The notes: generated by a model not told the origin, from the letters alone. Positions 23,653-32,008 are shown, counted from the first letter of the stretch. The stretch: DNA of 64,000 nt from an uncultured bacterium (GCA_905215695.1 CAJMQN010000001.1:295311-359310), one strand, 5' to 3'. Translations and numbers: made by a program.

Positions 23653-24179
23653 AAAAGATTTCGAACAAATACCGTCATCTCGTGATTGCCGCGCTCATCG
23701 CGGCAGTCCTCATATTTGTGGATCAGCTCTCCAAACGCATTATCGTGGCGACGATTCCCTACAGCCCGTACGGTTCCGAGGTCTATTACGTCATTCCGTA
23801 TCTGTTCAACGTCACGCACGTGCGCAACACGGGCGCGGCGTTCAGTTTCGGCGCAAACACTTCGTGGGCGATGCCGGTTTTCATTGTCATGACCTTTGTC
23901 TGTCTTGCGGTCATCATCTTCGCGCTCGTCAAGTGGGGCACCCGGAGCAAACTCCTCTTTGCCTCCCTCTGCGTGATTTTCGCGGGCGCGGCGGGCAACC
24001 TCATCGACCGCCTGACCAACTTCGACGAGGCGGGACGCCGCTACGTGGTGGACTTTATCCGATTCACCTTTTGGCCGGAATTCGCCTGCTTTAATTTCGC
24101 GGACATCTGCGTGTGCGTGGGCGCGGTCATGTTTTTAATCTATTTTCTGTTTTTCGAAGGAAAGAAGAAAGATGCCTGA
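23649..24179 (+). CDS. lspA: Lipoprotein signal peptidase (signal peptidase II)
   Basis: Membrane aspartyl protease that cleaves prolipoprotein signal peptides. 176 residues with four membrane helices. Conserved motifs: VDQLSKRI near 25-32, VRNTGAAFSFG near 58-68, GAAGNLIDRL near 116-125 containing one catalytic Asp, and FNFADICVCVGA near 148-159 containing the second. It would process the many lipobox proteins of the carbohydrate locus further downstream. Overlaps rluD by eight bases. Confidence 0.96.
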   Translation: MKKISNKYRHLVIAALIAAVLIFVDQLSKRIIVATIPYSPYGSEVYYVIPYLFNVTHVRNTGAAFSFGANTSWAMPVFIVMTFVCLAVIIFALVKWGTRSKLLFASLCVIFAGAAGNLIDRLTNFDEAGRRYVVDFIRFTFWPEFACFNFADICVCVGAVMFLIYFLFFEGKKKDA

Positions 24180-25089
24180 CTGTCTGAAATTTCGTGTCGA
24201 GGCGGACGAACCCGTCCGCCTCGACGTCTATCTTGCGGAGAATACGGAGTTCACGCGTTCCGCGGTCAAGAACTTTGCGGACAAGGGCAGAATTTTATTG
24301 AACGGCAAACCCTGCAAAGCGGGCAAGACCCTGTCGGCGGGGGACGAAATCGAGATGGACGCGCGCCTCGAGGACGCGGGAATCCGTCCCGTGGACATTC
24401 CCCTCGACATCGTGTATGAGGATGATGACATCGCGGTGGTGAACAAACAGCGCGGTCTGACCGTGCACGCGGGGAACGGAACGGGGGAGGAGACCCTTGT
24501 CAACGCGCTCCTGTTTCACCTCGAGCATTTGAGCGGCGTCGGCGGGGAACTTCGCCCGGGCATCGTGCACCGCATTGATAAGAATACGACGGGATTGTTG
24601 GTCGTCGCGAAGAACGATGTCGCGCACCGCTCGCTCTCCGAGCAGATTGCGGAGAAGTCCTGCCGCAGAATTTACAGGGCATTGCTTGTCGGCAATCTGT
24701 CCGAGGACGAGGGGGACGTGGTCGCTCCGATTGGCAGAAACCGCAAGGACAGAACGAAAATGGACGTTGTTCCCGAGGGCAGGTACGCAAAGACGCATTA
24801 TCGGGTATTGGAACGGTTCGAGGGCTTTTGTCTTACGGAATTTGAGCTTTCGACGGGTCGCACGCACCAAATTCGCGTACACGCAAAACATCTTGGTCAC
24901 CCTGTCGCGGGGGACGCGGAATATGGTGGAACTTGCCGATTTAAGACAGAGGGACAGCTTCTGCATGCGGGCAAACTCGAACTGACGCACCCGCGCACGG
25001 GTGAACGCATGTCGTTTGAGGCGGAACTTCCGGAGGATTTTAAAAAAATATTATTCCGGTTGCGTTACGGCGGCGGAGCCGCCTTTTAA
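24172..25089 (+). CDS. rluD: RluD-type 23S rRNA pseudouridine synthase
   Basis: Pseudouridine synthase of the RluA/RluD family, 305 residues. An N-terminal S4 RNA-binding domain (about 12-65) is followed by the catalytic domain with the signature HRIDKNTTGLLVVAKN near 128-143 (catalytic Asp in RIDK), LSTGRTHQIRVHAKHLGHPVAGD (about 225-247) and a conserved LHAGKLELTHP near 264-274. In Bacillus the orthologue ylyB also sits between lspA and pyrR. Target sites cannot be assigned beyond the family. Confidence 0.92.
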   Translation: MPDCLKFRVEADEPVRLDVYLAENTEFTRSAVKNFADKGRILLNGKPCKAGKTLSAGDEIEMDARLEDAGIRPVDIPLDIVYEDDDIAVVNKQRGLTVHAGNGTGEETLVNALLFHLEHLSGVGGELRPGIVHRIDKNTTGLLVVAKNDVAHRSLSEQIAEKSCRRIYRALLVGNLSEDEGDVVAPIGRNRKDRTKMDVVPEGRYAKTHYRVLERFEGFCLTEFELSTGRTHQIRVHAKHLGHPVAGDAEYGGTCRFKTEGQLLHAGKLELTHPRTGERMSFEAELPEDFKKILFRLRYGGGAAF

Positions 25090-25310
25090 TCGCGACCATT
25101 TCTCTTATTCGTCATTCCAAGCAGGAAATCGACCGAAACATTGAATAAACTGCTGATTGCCACAAGGGTTTTACAATCCGCTTCGTTTCTTTCCGCTTCC
25201 CACGCGGCAATACAGCTTCGAGACACTCCCAAGACGAAAGCAATGTAATCTTGACTCCAACCTTTTTCTTTCCTTAAAAACTTCAATCTTTCTGCAAATT
25301 TTGATTTCAT
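25086..25310 (-). CDS. Small Xre-family transcriptional regulator
   Basis: 74-residue HTH_3 protein: FAERLKFLRKEKGWSQDYIAFVLGVSRSCIAAWEAER, spanning about residues 4-40, is a full lambda-repressor-type HTH, followed by FNVSVDFLLGMTNK near the end, a common Xre tail. The ATG at 25310 is preceded by GGAGG, and a TGC-TATAAT extended -10 lies at 25337-25332 on the minus strand. The gene is clearly richer in A+T than its neighbours and sits between rluD and pyrR, convergent with rluD (their stop codons overlap), so it may be a recent insertion. Target unknown. Confidence 0.85.
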   Translation of the reverse strand: MKSKFAERLKFLRKEKGWSQDYIAFVLGVSRSCIAAWEAERNEADCKTLVAISSLFNVSVDFLLGMTNKRNGRD

Positions 25311-25429
25311 GATTTCCTCCATCGTAGCTCCATTATAGCACAACTCTTTCCAATTTGTTTTGTCTATACTCATAGTGAGTATAGGCTGAATTTGGGGCGT
25401 TTTTTCGATAGAACCACGCCCGGAAATAC

Positions 25430-25458
25430 TTGTAAAACTTTCTATCTTGTGCTATACT
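25430..25458 (+). promoter_or_regulatory. Sigma-A promoter of the pyr operon
   Basis: TTGTAA at 25430-25435, 17-base spacer, TATACT at 25453-25458. The leader from about 25465 to 25599 holds the PyrR site and an attenuator. Confidence 0.75.
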
Positions 25459-25483
25459 GAAAGACAAGGAAAATCTTTAAGAT

Positions 25484-25508
25484 TGGCACAGAGAGGTCGC
25501 AAGAGAAA
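25484..25508 (+). promoter_or_regulatory. PyrR-binding loop in the pyr leader
   Basis: GGCACAGAGAGGTCGCAAGAG matches, in its central part, the AGAGAGGxxxGCAAGA consensus of PyrR anti-antiterminators. With the downstream terminator it predicts UMP-dependent attenuation by PyrR. Confidence 0.85.
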
Positions 25509-25548
25509 TCCGAAACAATAGGCGAGCCGCAGGGCGCGCCGCTCTCGT

Positions 25549-25578
25549 GCCGTACCCGAAAAGGGTTCGGCTTTTTTT
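25549..25578 (+). terminator. Attenuator terminator upstream of pyrR
   Basis: GCCGTACCC pairs with GGGTTCGGC (one mismatch) around GAAAA, followed by seven T. Confidence 0.88.
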
Positions 25579-25599
25579 GTGCCCGAATACGGAGGGTCT

Positions 25600-26151
25600 A
25601 TGGAATTCAAGACACAATTGATGGACGCAGAAACCATGCGCCGCGCGTATGCGCGCATCACGCACGAAATCGCGGAGCGCAATCCGGAGGACTTTGCTCT
25701 CGTGGGAATCCGCACGCGGGGCGTGCCCTTTGCAGGCAAAATCGCGGAAAATACCGAAAAATTTTTCGGCAAGCGTCCTGACCTCGGCATACTCGACATC
25801 ACACTCTACCGGGACGACCTCTCTATCATAGCGGAACACCCGGTTATCAACAGCACGGACGTGCCCTTTTCGGTCAACGGCAGAAATATCGTCCTGTGCG
25901 ACGACGTCCTCTATACGGGCAGAACGGTGCGCGCGGCAATCGAGTGCATCATGGAAATGGGCAGACCCAAGACGATACAGCTCGCTGTGCTCGTAGACCG
26001 CGGTCACCGCGAACTCCCCATTCGCGCGGACTTCGTGGGCAAGAACGTGCCCACGTCGCAGTCCGAGCTTGTCACGGTGAAATTTCCGCAAATCGACGGC
26101 GACGAGTGCGTCGAACTCTACGGCAAAGGAGAGAACCATGCTGAAAAATAA
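25600..26151 (+). CDS. pyrR: Bifunctional pyr operon regulator / uracil phosphoribosyltransferase
   Basis: RNA-binding attenuator protein that in the presence of UMP/UTP favours termination in pyr leaders, and has uracil phosphoribosyltransferase activity. 183 residues. The PRPP-binding motif is VLCDDVLYTGRTVRAAIE near 99-116; ITLYRDDLS near 68-76, QLAVLVDRGHRELPIRAD (about 128-145) and GKNVPTSQSE are near-identical to Bacillus PyrR. ATG at 25600 follows CGGAGGGT. First gene behind a PyrR leader, an autoregulatory setup; 14-base overlap with pyrB. Confidence 0.97.
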   Translation: MEFKTQLMDAETMRRAYARITHEIAERNPEDFALVGIRTRGVPFAGKIAENTEKFFGKRPDLGILDITLYRDDLSIIAEHPVINSTDVPFSVNGRNIVLCDDVLYTGRTVRAAIECIMEMGRPKTIQLAVLVDRGHRELPIRADFVGKNVPTSQSELVTVKFPQIDGDECVELYGKGENHAEK

Positions 26152-27061
26152 GGACTTGCTCGGCCTCAAGACCCTTCCGACAGAGGAAATCGAGGAGATT
26201 CTCGACACCGCCGTCGAGATGAAGAAAATTTTAAAACAGAATGTCAAAAAGACCCCCCACCTACAGGGAAAATCCGTTGTGACGCTCTTCTATGAGAACA
26301 GCACGCGCACGCGCATGAGCTTTGAACTCGCGGCAAAATTCATGTCCGCGAGCACCTCCTCGATTTCCGCGGCGACGAGTTCGGTCAAGAAAGGGGAGAG
26401 CCTCATCGACACGGGCAAGACGTTGGACGCGCTGTGCACGGACATCATCGTATTGCGGCATTCGGCTTCGGGGAGCGCGAAACTGCTCGCCGAAAACGTG
26501 CGCGCTTCCGTCCTGAACGGCGGCGACGGCGCAAACGAGCACCCCACGCAGGCGCTTCTCGACATGTTCACCATGCGCGAAAAGTTCGGCACGCTCAAAG
26601 GACTGAACGTCTGCATCGCAGGGGACGCGAAATTTTCGCGGGTGGCGCGTTCCGACCTGTACGGTCTGACCAAAATGGGCGCAAACGTCCGATTCTGCGC
26701 GCCCCGCACCCTCTTTCCCGCACAGCTCGAGAGGGCGGGAAACGCAATCTTTACCGACGACATCGAACAGGCGGCGAAGAACGCAAACGTTCTCATGGGT
26801 CTGCGCATTCAGCTCGAGCGGCAGGATGCGGGACTCTTCCCGAGCGTGGCGGAGTACAGCCGGTTTTACGGACTGAACAGCCGCATTCTCGGGCTTGCCG
26901 AAAAGGACTGCCTTGTCATGCACCCGGGTCCCATGAATCGGGGGGTGGAAATCACGACCGAACTCGCGGACAGCGCCGCGTCGGTGGTTGAGGAACAGGT
27001 TACGAACGGCGTCGCGGTGCGCATGGCGGTGCTGTTTCTGCTTTCGAGAGGTGTCAGATGA
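26138..27061 (+). CDS. pyrB: Aspartate carbamoyltransferase catalytic subunit
   Basis: Catalyses carbamoyl phosphate plus aspartate to carbamoylaspartate, the committed step of pyrimidine synthesis. 307 residues. STRTRMSFELA near 52-62 is the carbamoyl-phosphate loop, KGESLIDTGKTLDAL (about 85-99) is the 80s loop, and GANEHPTQALLDMF near 130-143 and MHPGPMNRG near 257-265 are conserved. No regulatory subunit gene (pyrI) follows, as in Bacilli. Confidence 0.97.
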   Translation: MLKNKDLLGLKTLPTEEIEEILDTAVEMKKILKQNVKKTPHLQGKSVVTLFYENSTRTRMSFELAAKFMSASTSSISAATSSVKKGESLIDTGKTLDALCTDIIVLRHSASGSAKLLAENVRASVLNGGDGANEHPTQALLDMFTMREKFGTLKGLNVCIAGDAKFSRVARSDLYGLTKMGANVRFCAPRTLFPAQLERAGNAIFTDDIEQAAKNANVLMGLRIQLERQDAGLFPSVAEYSRFYGLNSRILGLAEKDCLVMHPGPMNRGVEITTELADSAASVVEEQVTNGVAVRMAVLFLLSRGVR

Positions 27062-28338
27062 AATACGCGATTACAAACGGTCTCGTCTTTGCGGACGGAG
27101 TTTTGAGCAAGAAAAATATTCTCGTCGAGGACGGCGTGATTCAGGAAATATCGGACAAGCCCTTTGCGGACTGCGACGCGTTGGACGCGGGAGGGCTTAC
27201 GGTGCTCCCGGCGTTCTTCGACATGCACACGCACCTGCGCGAACCGGGTTTCGAGTACAAAGAGGACTTTGACTCGGGCACAATGGCGGCGGTGCATGGG
27301 GGATACAGCGCGGTATGTGCCATGCCCAACACAAAACCCGTCTGCGACAGCGTCGCGGGGGTGAATTTCGTCTATTCCCGCGCGGCGGAGTGCAACCGCG
27401 CCAAGGTGTATCCCATCGCGGCGATCAGCAAGGGCTCAAAGGGCGCGGAACTGACTGAAATGGGTACGCTCAAAGAGGCGGGTGCAATCGCGGTCTCGGA
27501 CGACGGCAGACCCGTGGAGAATCCCCAACTGATGCGCCTTGCTCTCGAGTACGCCGCGGCGTTCGGGATGCCCGTCATCTCGCACTGCGAAGATGTAAAG
27601 CTCGCGGACGGCGGCTTTGCCAACGAGGGCTATTACAGCACGGTGACGGGACTGAAGGGGATTTCCCGCGCGGCGGAGGAACTCATGGTCGCGCGCGAAG
27701 CTCTGCTCGCTGGAACGCTCGGCGTCCCGGTGCACATCGCGCACATCTCGACCCGCGGTTCTGTAGATATCATTCGCGAGGCGAAAAAGCGCGGGGTCAA
27801 AATCACCTGCGAAACCTGCCCGCACTACTTCGCGGGGGACGACAGCATGATAGAGAGTTTTGACGCAAACACCAAGGTCAATCCTCCCCTGCGCACCAAA
27901 GACGACGTACAGGCGATTCTCGACGGAATAGCGGACGGCACGGTGGACGCCATCGCGACCGACCATGCGCCCCACCACTTCGACGAGAAGAACGTGGAAT
28001 ATATGTACGCGGCAAACGGCATTTCGGGGCTTGAGACGGCGTTTCCGCTCTCCTACACGCACCTCGTGGCGTCGGGAAAGATCACCCTTGCCCGGCTTGT
28101 CGAACTCATGTGCGTCGCCCCGCGCCGGATTTTAAGCGCGCAGGGGGGCGCAATCGCCCCGGGCGAGCCTGCGGACCTCGTATTCGTCGATTTGGAAAAG
28201 GAATATGAGATTGACCCCGCAACCTTCTTCTCGAAGGGAAAGAACACTCCCTTCGGCGGGCGAAAGGTCAAGGGAGAAGTGCGCTGTACCATTGTGGACG
28301 GTGAGATAAAGTATCGGAAAACGGAGGAAGCGAAATGA
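27058..28338 (+). CDS. pyrC: Dihydroorotase
   Basis: Zinc amidohydrolase that cyclises carbamoylaspartate to dihydroorotate. 426 residues, type I. Metal ligands appear in FDMHTHLREPG near 56-66, the VSDDGRPV segment near 152-159, SHCED near 175-179, HIAHIS near 228-233 and the TDHAPHH motif near 301-307. A four-base overlap with pyrB. Ends four bases into pyrF. Confidence 0.96.
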   Translation: MKYAITNGLVFADGVLSKKNILVEDGVIQEISDKPFADCDALDAGGLTVLPAFFDMHTHLREPGFEYKEDFDSGTMAAVHGGYSAVCAMPNTKPVCDSVAGVNFVYSRAAECNRAKVYPIAAISKGSKGAELTEMGTLKEAGAIAVSDDGRPVENPQLMRLALEYAAAFGMPVISHCEDVKLADGGFANEGYYSTVTGLKGISRAAEELMVAREALLAGTLGVPVHIAHISTRGSVDIIREAKKRGVKITCETCPHYFAGDDSMIESFDANTKVNPPLRTKDDVQAILDGIADGTVDAIATDHAPHHFDEKNVEYMYAANGISGLETAFPLSYTHLVASGKITLARLVELMCVAPRRILSAQGGAIAPGEPADLVFVDLEKEYEIDPATFFSKGKNTPFGGRKVKGEVRCTIVDGEIKYRKTEEAK

Positions 28339-29255
28339 TTATCGACAGGCTGACGGACGCGATTCGCGCGACGAAAAATCCCGTGTGCGTGGGATTGGAT
28401 ACGGACTTTTCCTATCTGCCCGAGGAGATGAGAGAGGGGATCGACACCCCGGAAGGCGCGGCGGAGGCGATTCTGACCTTTAACCGCGGAATGATCGGAG
28501 CAATCGCGGACATCGTGCCCTCGGTAAAGGTGCAGATTGCCTACTACGAAAAGTACGGTCCGGCGGGCATGGCGTGTTTTGCCGAGACCCTGAAACTTGC
28601 AAAATCCGCGGGACTCTTCGTCATCGCGGACGCCAAGCGCAACGACATCGGCTCGACGGCGGCGGCGTACAGCGCGGCGTTTCTCGGGGAAACCGAAATC
28701 GGGGGCAAACCCTATACGGCGTACCCCTGCGACTTTCTGACGGTGAACGGCTACCTCGGGAGCGACGGCTTGAAGCCCTTTCTCGAGGACTGTAAAACAT
28801 TTGACAAGGGCATTTTCGCGCTCGTCAAGACCTCCAACCCCTCGAGCGGCGAATTGCAGAACAAGAAGTTTGAAAACGGAAATACGCTGTATGAGGAGAG
28901 CGCGGAGCTTTTGACCCGACTCGGCTCGGAGCTCGTGGGCAAGTGCGGCTACTCCGCGGCGGGCGCGGTGGTGGGCGCGACGCACCGCGAGGAGGCGGAA
29001 GTGCTCCGAAAGCGTTTTCCCCAACTGTTTTTCCTGATTCCCGGCTACGGCGCGCAGGGCGGCAAGGCGGAGGATCTTGCGGTATGCTTTGACGAACGCG
29101 GCTTGGGCGGCGTGGTCAATTCCTCGAGAGGAATCCTCTGCGCCTACCGCGGCAAATACGCGGACAAACCCTTCGCCGAGGCGGCAAGGGCGGCGTGCAT
29201 CGACATGCGGGAGGACATTCTCTCCGCGCTCCGCGCCAGCGGAAAGGAGCTTTGA
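28335..29255 (+). CDS. pyrF: Orotidine 5'-phosphate decarboxylase, type 2
   Basis: Final step to UMP. The 306-residue length and the DAKRNDIGSTAAAYS motif near 96-110, with the catalytic Lys-Asp pair, place it in the longer type 2 group. VCVGLDTDFSYLP near 18-30 binds substrate, and the C-terminal GYGAQGGKAEDLAVCF segment near 238-253 is conserved. Separated from pyrC by an overlap and from pyrK by one base. Confidence 0.95.
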   Translation: MIIDRLTDAIRATKNPVCVGLDTDFSYLPEEMREGIDTPEGAAEAILTFNRGMIGAIADIVPSVKVQIAYYEKYGPAGMACFAETLKLAKSAGLFVIADAKRNDIGSTAAAYSAAFLGETEIGGKPYTAYPCDFLTVNGYLGSDGLKPFLEDCKTFDKGIFALVKTSNPSSGELQNKKFENGNTLYEESAELLTRLGSELVGKCGYSAAGAVVGATHREEAEVLRKRFPQLFFLIPGYGAQGGKAEDLAVCFDERGLGGVVNSSRGILCAYRGKYADKPFAEAARAACIDMREDILSALRASGKEL

Positions 29256-29256
29256 T

Positions 29257-30018
29257 ATGGTCGAAACCTCGGCGACGCTTTTAAGAAAGCGCGAACTTGC
29301 GCCCGGCGTCTTTGAACTGACTCTGCGGTGCGAGCATTTTGAAACGCCCCGCCCGGGGCAGTTTCTCAACCTCTCTGCGGGCGCGGGATTTTCGCTCAAG
29401 CGTCCGCTCGGCGTCATTGGCGCGGACGAAGGGGAGAGGACCGTGACCTGCGCCTTCCGTACCTGCGGGAAGGGGACGGAAACCTTTGCGGCATGGGAAC
29501 CGGGACAGCGCACGGAGCTGACCTTCCCGCTCGGCAACGGCTTTGCTTTCCCCGACGGCGCGAAGGAGATTGCAATCGTCGGGGGGGGCGTGGGGGTGTT
29601 CCCGCTCCTGTCCCTGTTCGGGAAAAAGGACGTCCGCTTTGCGAGCTTTCTCGGCTATTCGGACGCGGCGCACGCCTTCTATCTCGAGGACTTCCGCAAG
29701 CATTCTGTTGAGACCTTTGTCGCAACCGACGACGGCAGTCTCGGAGAAAAGGGATTTGTGACCGGACTTCTCGCGCGGGAATTGGAGAAACGGAGTTTCG
29801 ACCTCGTGCTCGCCTGCGGTCCGAAGGGCATGTTTGTTGCGCTCAAAGGGGTACTGAAGGGTCGGATTCCCTGCCAAGCCTCTACGGAAGAGCGCATGGG
29901 GTGCGGCGTGGGCGCCTGCCTCGTCTGCGCCTGCAAGGTCAAAGAGGACGGAGAAATCCGCAAGAAACGGGTGTGCAAGGACGGACCGGTTTTTGACCTC
30001 GAATCTTTGGAACTGTAA
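29257..30018 (+). CDS. pyrK: Dihydroorotate dehydrogenase electron transfer subunit
   Basis: Ferredoxin-reductase-like FAD/[2Fe-2S] protein that passes electrons from PyrD (type 1B) to NAD+. 253 residues. RPGQFLNLS near 29-37 and SLKRPLGVI near 43-51 are the FAD-binding segments, IVGGGVGVFPLL near 107-118 the NAD-binding loop, and the iron-sulfur cysteines lie in MGCGVGACLVCAC near 212-224 plus a later Cys in KRVCKDG. A partner pyrD would normally follow but is not in this window. ATG at 29257 has GGAGC upstream. Confidence 0.93.
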   Translation: MVETSATLLRKRELAPGVFELTLRCEHFETPRPGQFLNLSAGAGFSLKRPLGVIGADEGERTVTCAFRTCGKGTETFAAWEPGQRTELTFPLGNGFAFPDGAKEIAIVGGGVGVFPLLSLFGKKDVRFASFLGYSDAAHAFYLEDFRKHSVETFVATDDGSLGEKGFVTGLLARELEKRSFDLVLACGPKGMFVALKGVLKGRIPCQASTEERMGCGVGACLVCACKVKEDGEIRKKRVCKDGPVFDLESLEL

Positions 30019-30068
30019 CCGACGCGCGTCGGTATAAAACGCCCGACTTTCGGGCAGGAGATTGTGAA

Positions 30069-30434
30069 ATGAGAGAATACGGAAAAAATATTTGGATATT
30101 CCCGGACGGCTTTTGTCCCTCGGTTTCGACGGGGGCGAAGAGCCACGACTGCATCAGCGTGGTGAATACGGGCGCGGAAGCCGCGGAAATCCGGCTGACG
30201 ATCCTCTTTGAAGAGGAGATTCCGGCGATGACCTTTTCGGAGGTCTGCCCGCCCGGACGGAGCCGGCATATCCGATTGGACAGGGTGAAAGACGCAGAAG
30301 GCAAGGGCATCCCGACCGACACCTGTTATTCCGCCGTGGTCGAGAGCGACAAAAAGATTGTGGCGCAGTACTCCCGGCTTGATACCTCGCAGGGCGGCGA
30401 GGCGCTGATGACCGCGCTCGGCTATTCGGAATGA
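30069..30434 (+). CDS. Anabaena sensory rhodopsin transducer (ASRT)-family protein
   Basis: 121-residue beta-sandwich protein of the ASRT/DUF1362 family. Family hallmarks are seen in order: NIWIFPDGFCP near 6-16, SHDCISVVNTGAEAAEIRLTI (positions 26-46), a SRHIRLD motif near 65-71, IPTDTCYSAVVESDKKIVAQ (positions 82-101) and YSRLDTSQGGEALMT (102-116). The family founder binds a microbial rhodopsin in Anabaena, but most homologues occur without rhodopsins and are predicted small-molecule, probably carbohydrate-related, binding proteins. No rhodopsin gene is here. It overlaps the HAD gene by four bases and stands between the pyr genes and the sugar locus. Confidence 0.8.
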   Translation: MREYGKNIWIFPDGFCPSVSTGAKSHDCISVVNTGAEAAEIRLTILFEEEIPAMTFSEVCPPGRSRHIRLDRVKDAEGKGIPTDTCYSAVVESDKKIVAQYSRLDTSQGGEALMTALGYSE

Positions 30435-31084
30435 ACAAAAATTTTCGGGGCGTGCTGTTCGACATGGACGGCGTGTTGATTGACAGCGAGGACGTGACGG
30501 CGGAAGCGGCGGCGCTTGCGCTTGCCGAATTCGGCGCGGTATGCGACCCCGATGAATTCCGTCCCTATCGGGGCGGGAGTCCGGATCGCTACTTCGGGTG
30601 CGTCGCGCAGGCGCACGGCGTCGCCTTTGACCCGCGCATGAAGGAGCGCACCTACGACCGCTATGAGGAACTGACGAAATCCCGGCGCATCGCCTATCCC
30701 GGCGTGCCCGAACTCGTGCGGGAGCTCAAATCCCTCGGATACCTGCTCGCGGTATGCTCCTCGTCGGACGCGCGCAAGCTGAAAATATCCCTTGCCGCCT
30801 CGGGGATTGCGGAGGACGACCTCTGTGCCGCTCTGTCGGGCGAGAACTTCCAAAACAACAAACCCGCGCCGGACGTCTATCTCGCGGGGGCGCAATCGCT
30901 CGGACTGCCGCCTTCGGAGTGCCTTGTCGTCGAGGACGCGATCAACGGAATTTTAGCGGGCAAGGCGGCGGGCTGTTCGGTCGCGGCGGTGCCGACTTCG
31001 TTTGAAAAAACGCAATTATTGGGGGCGGGAGCGGATTTTTTGCTCGAAAAAATCGGAGATTTGGCTGAATTTTTGAGAAAGTAA
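30431..31084 (+). CDS. HAD-superfamily phosphatase / beta-phosphoglucomutase-like
   Basis: 217-residue HAD-IA hydrolase. Motif I is FDMDGVLIDSE near residues 10-20 (nucleophile Asp11, acid/base Asp13), motif II CSSSDARK near 109-116, motif III lysine in NKPAPDVYL near 138-146, and motif IV VVEDAINGI near 160-168. The helical cap (about 18-85) is of the phosphoglucomutase-like subtype 1. It may act as a sugar-phosphate phosphatase or mutase; the exact substrate is not readable. Co-translated with the ASRT-family gene and followed by a long palindromic terminator. Confidence 0.85.
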   Translation: MNKNFRGVLFDMDGVLIDSEDVTAEAAALALAEFGAVCDPDEFRPYRGGSPDRYFGCVAQAHGVAFDPRMKERTYDRYEELTKSRRIAYPGVPELVRELKSLGYLLAVCSSSDARKLKISLAASGIAEDDLCAALSGENFQNNKPAPDVYLAGAQSLGLPPSECLVVEDAINGILAGKAAGCSVAAVPTSFEKTQLLGAGADFLLEKIGDLAEFLRK

Positions 31085-31126
31085 GCGTATTTTTGGAGCA
31101 AATCGCCCAATTTTAATCATGAAAAC

Positions 31127-31168
31127 AAAAAATGTACGACTTTTTGGCCAAAAAGTCGTACATTTTTT
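31127..31168. terminator. Bidirectional terminator, 42-base perfect palindrome
   Basis: A perfect inverted repeat centred between 31147 and 31148 (ATGTACGACTTTTTGG with its exact complement) flanked by A and T runs. It ends both the HAD gene on the plus strand and the AraC-type gene on the minus strand, whose stop codon is at 31169. Confidence 0.9.
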
Positions 31169-31972
31169 TTAATTTCGTTGAAATTTGAGCCGATATTGGT
31201 GCGGCGTGACCCCTTCAAAGGACTTGAACAGCGAAATCAGGTAGGGAACGCTGTCGATTCGGCACAATTCCGCGATTGTTTCGAGTGAAAAATTGGTTGT
31301 TTGCAGATAATTTTTGATGAGATTGACAATCTGCCTGTTCCGATCCTTGACCGGCGTCGTGCCGAAATACCGCCGATAGACAATGCCGAAATAGGTGGGC
31401 GTATAGCCCGATCGTTTCGCCATCGCGCGGACCGTAAAACTTACGGGGTCCTTGATCATACGGTTGCGAATATCCGAAAACAGCGCATGCTTGGAGGTCG
31501 CGTCCGGCGTGCGGGAAACCGCGTCCCGATACGCCTGCCCTACACTCTCGAAGAGTTCCCGCGCCATATCGGGCACATTTTTGCGGGAATCGAGTTCGTA
31601 ATCGGTGTTGAGTACGAAAGACATGTGGTCGAGGATTTCGATGATGCGTTCGGCGTCATTTTTGGTAACGGTGAACAGGCTGTGAAGGGGAAACCCGAAC
31701 TGTTCGAGCCATTCTCCGTCGCACTGAAACGCCATGAAACTGTTGACAAATTTGTCGTCGTCGCTCTTGTAGGCGTGCATGCGGTAGGGGTCAAAGAGAA
31801 TAACACTGTTCTCCGCCGCTTTAAAGTACTCCTTTCCGTCATAGGAAAAGAGAATTTTGCTCTGAAACAGGAGCAGAAGATAGTCGTCTCTGCGCCCTTG
31901 CTCCGAATACATTTCAAAATCCGGCGCTTCAATTTTACTGGTCAATACTTTAATATTTCGGATTTCACTCAT
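31169..31972 (-). CDS. AraC-family transcriptional regulator of the arabinosyl-glycan locus
   Basis: 267 residues: an N-terminal cupin-like sugar-sensing half (residues ~1-150, with LFDPYRMHAYKS near 59-70) and a C-terminal AraC/XylS double HTH from about 165 to 267. The second HTH contains FSLETIAELCRIDSVPYLISLFKSFEGVTPHQYR, of which LFKSFEGVTPHQYR near 250-263 is the family signature. It is divergent from the GH51 gene across a 137-base region holding both promoters and paired direct repeats, so it most likely controls the locus in response to an arabinose-related inducer. Confidence 0.88.
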   Translation of the reverse strand: MSEIRNIKVLTSKIEAPDFEMYSEQGRRDDYLLLLFQSKILFSYDGKEYFKAAENSVILFDPYRMHAYKSDDDKFVNSFMAFQCDGEWLEQFGFPLHSLFTVTKNDAERIIEILDHMSFVLNTDYELDSRKNVPDMARELFESVGQAYRDAVSRTPDATSKHALFSDIRNRMIKDPVSFTVRAMAKRSGYTPTYFGIVYRRYFGTTPVKDRNRQIVNLIKNYLQTTNFSLETIAELCRIDSVPYLISLFKSFEGVTPHQYRLKFQRN

Positions 31973-31979
31973 CCCTTTT

Positions 31980-32008
31980 ATTTTACTTCAAAAGAGAAAA
32001 ACAGTCAA
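31980..32008 (-). promoter_or_regulatory. Sigma-A promoter of the AraC-type gene
   Basis: Minus strand TTGACT (32008-32003), 17-base spacer, TAAAAT (31985-31980). Predicted start lies within a few bases of the ATG at 31972. Confidence 0.75.

Noticed and set aside
31127..31168. The perfect palindrome as a mobile-element end or recombination site
   Set aside because: It is single-copy here, flanked by A and T runs, and lies exactly between two convergent stop codons, as expected for a bidirectional terminator.
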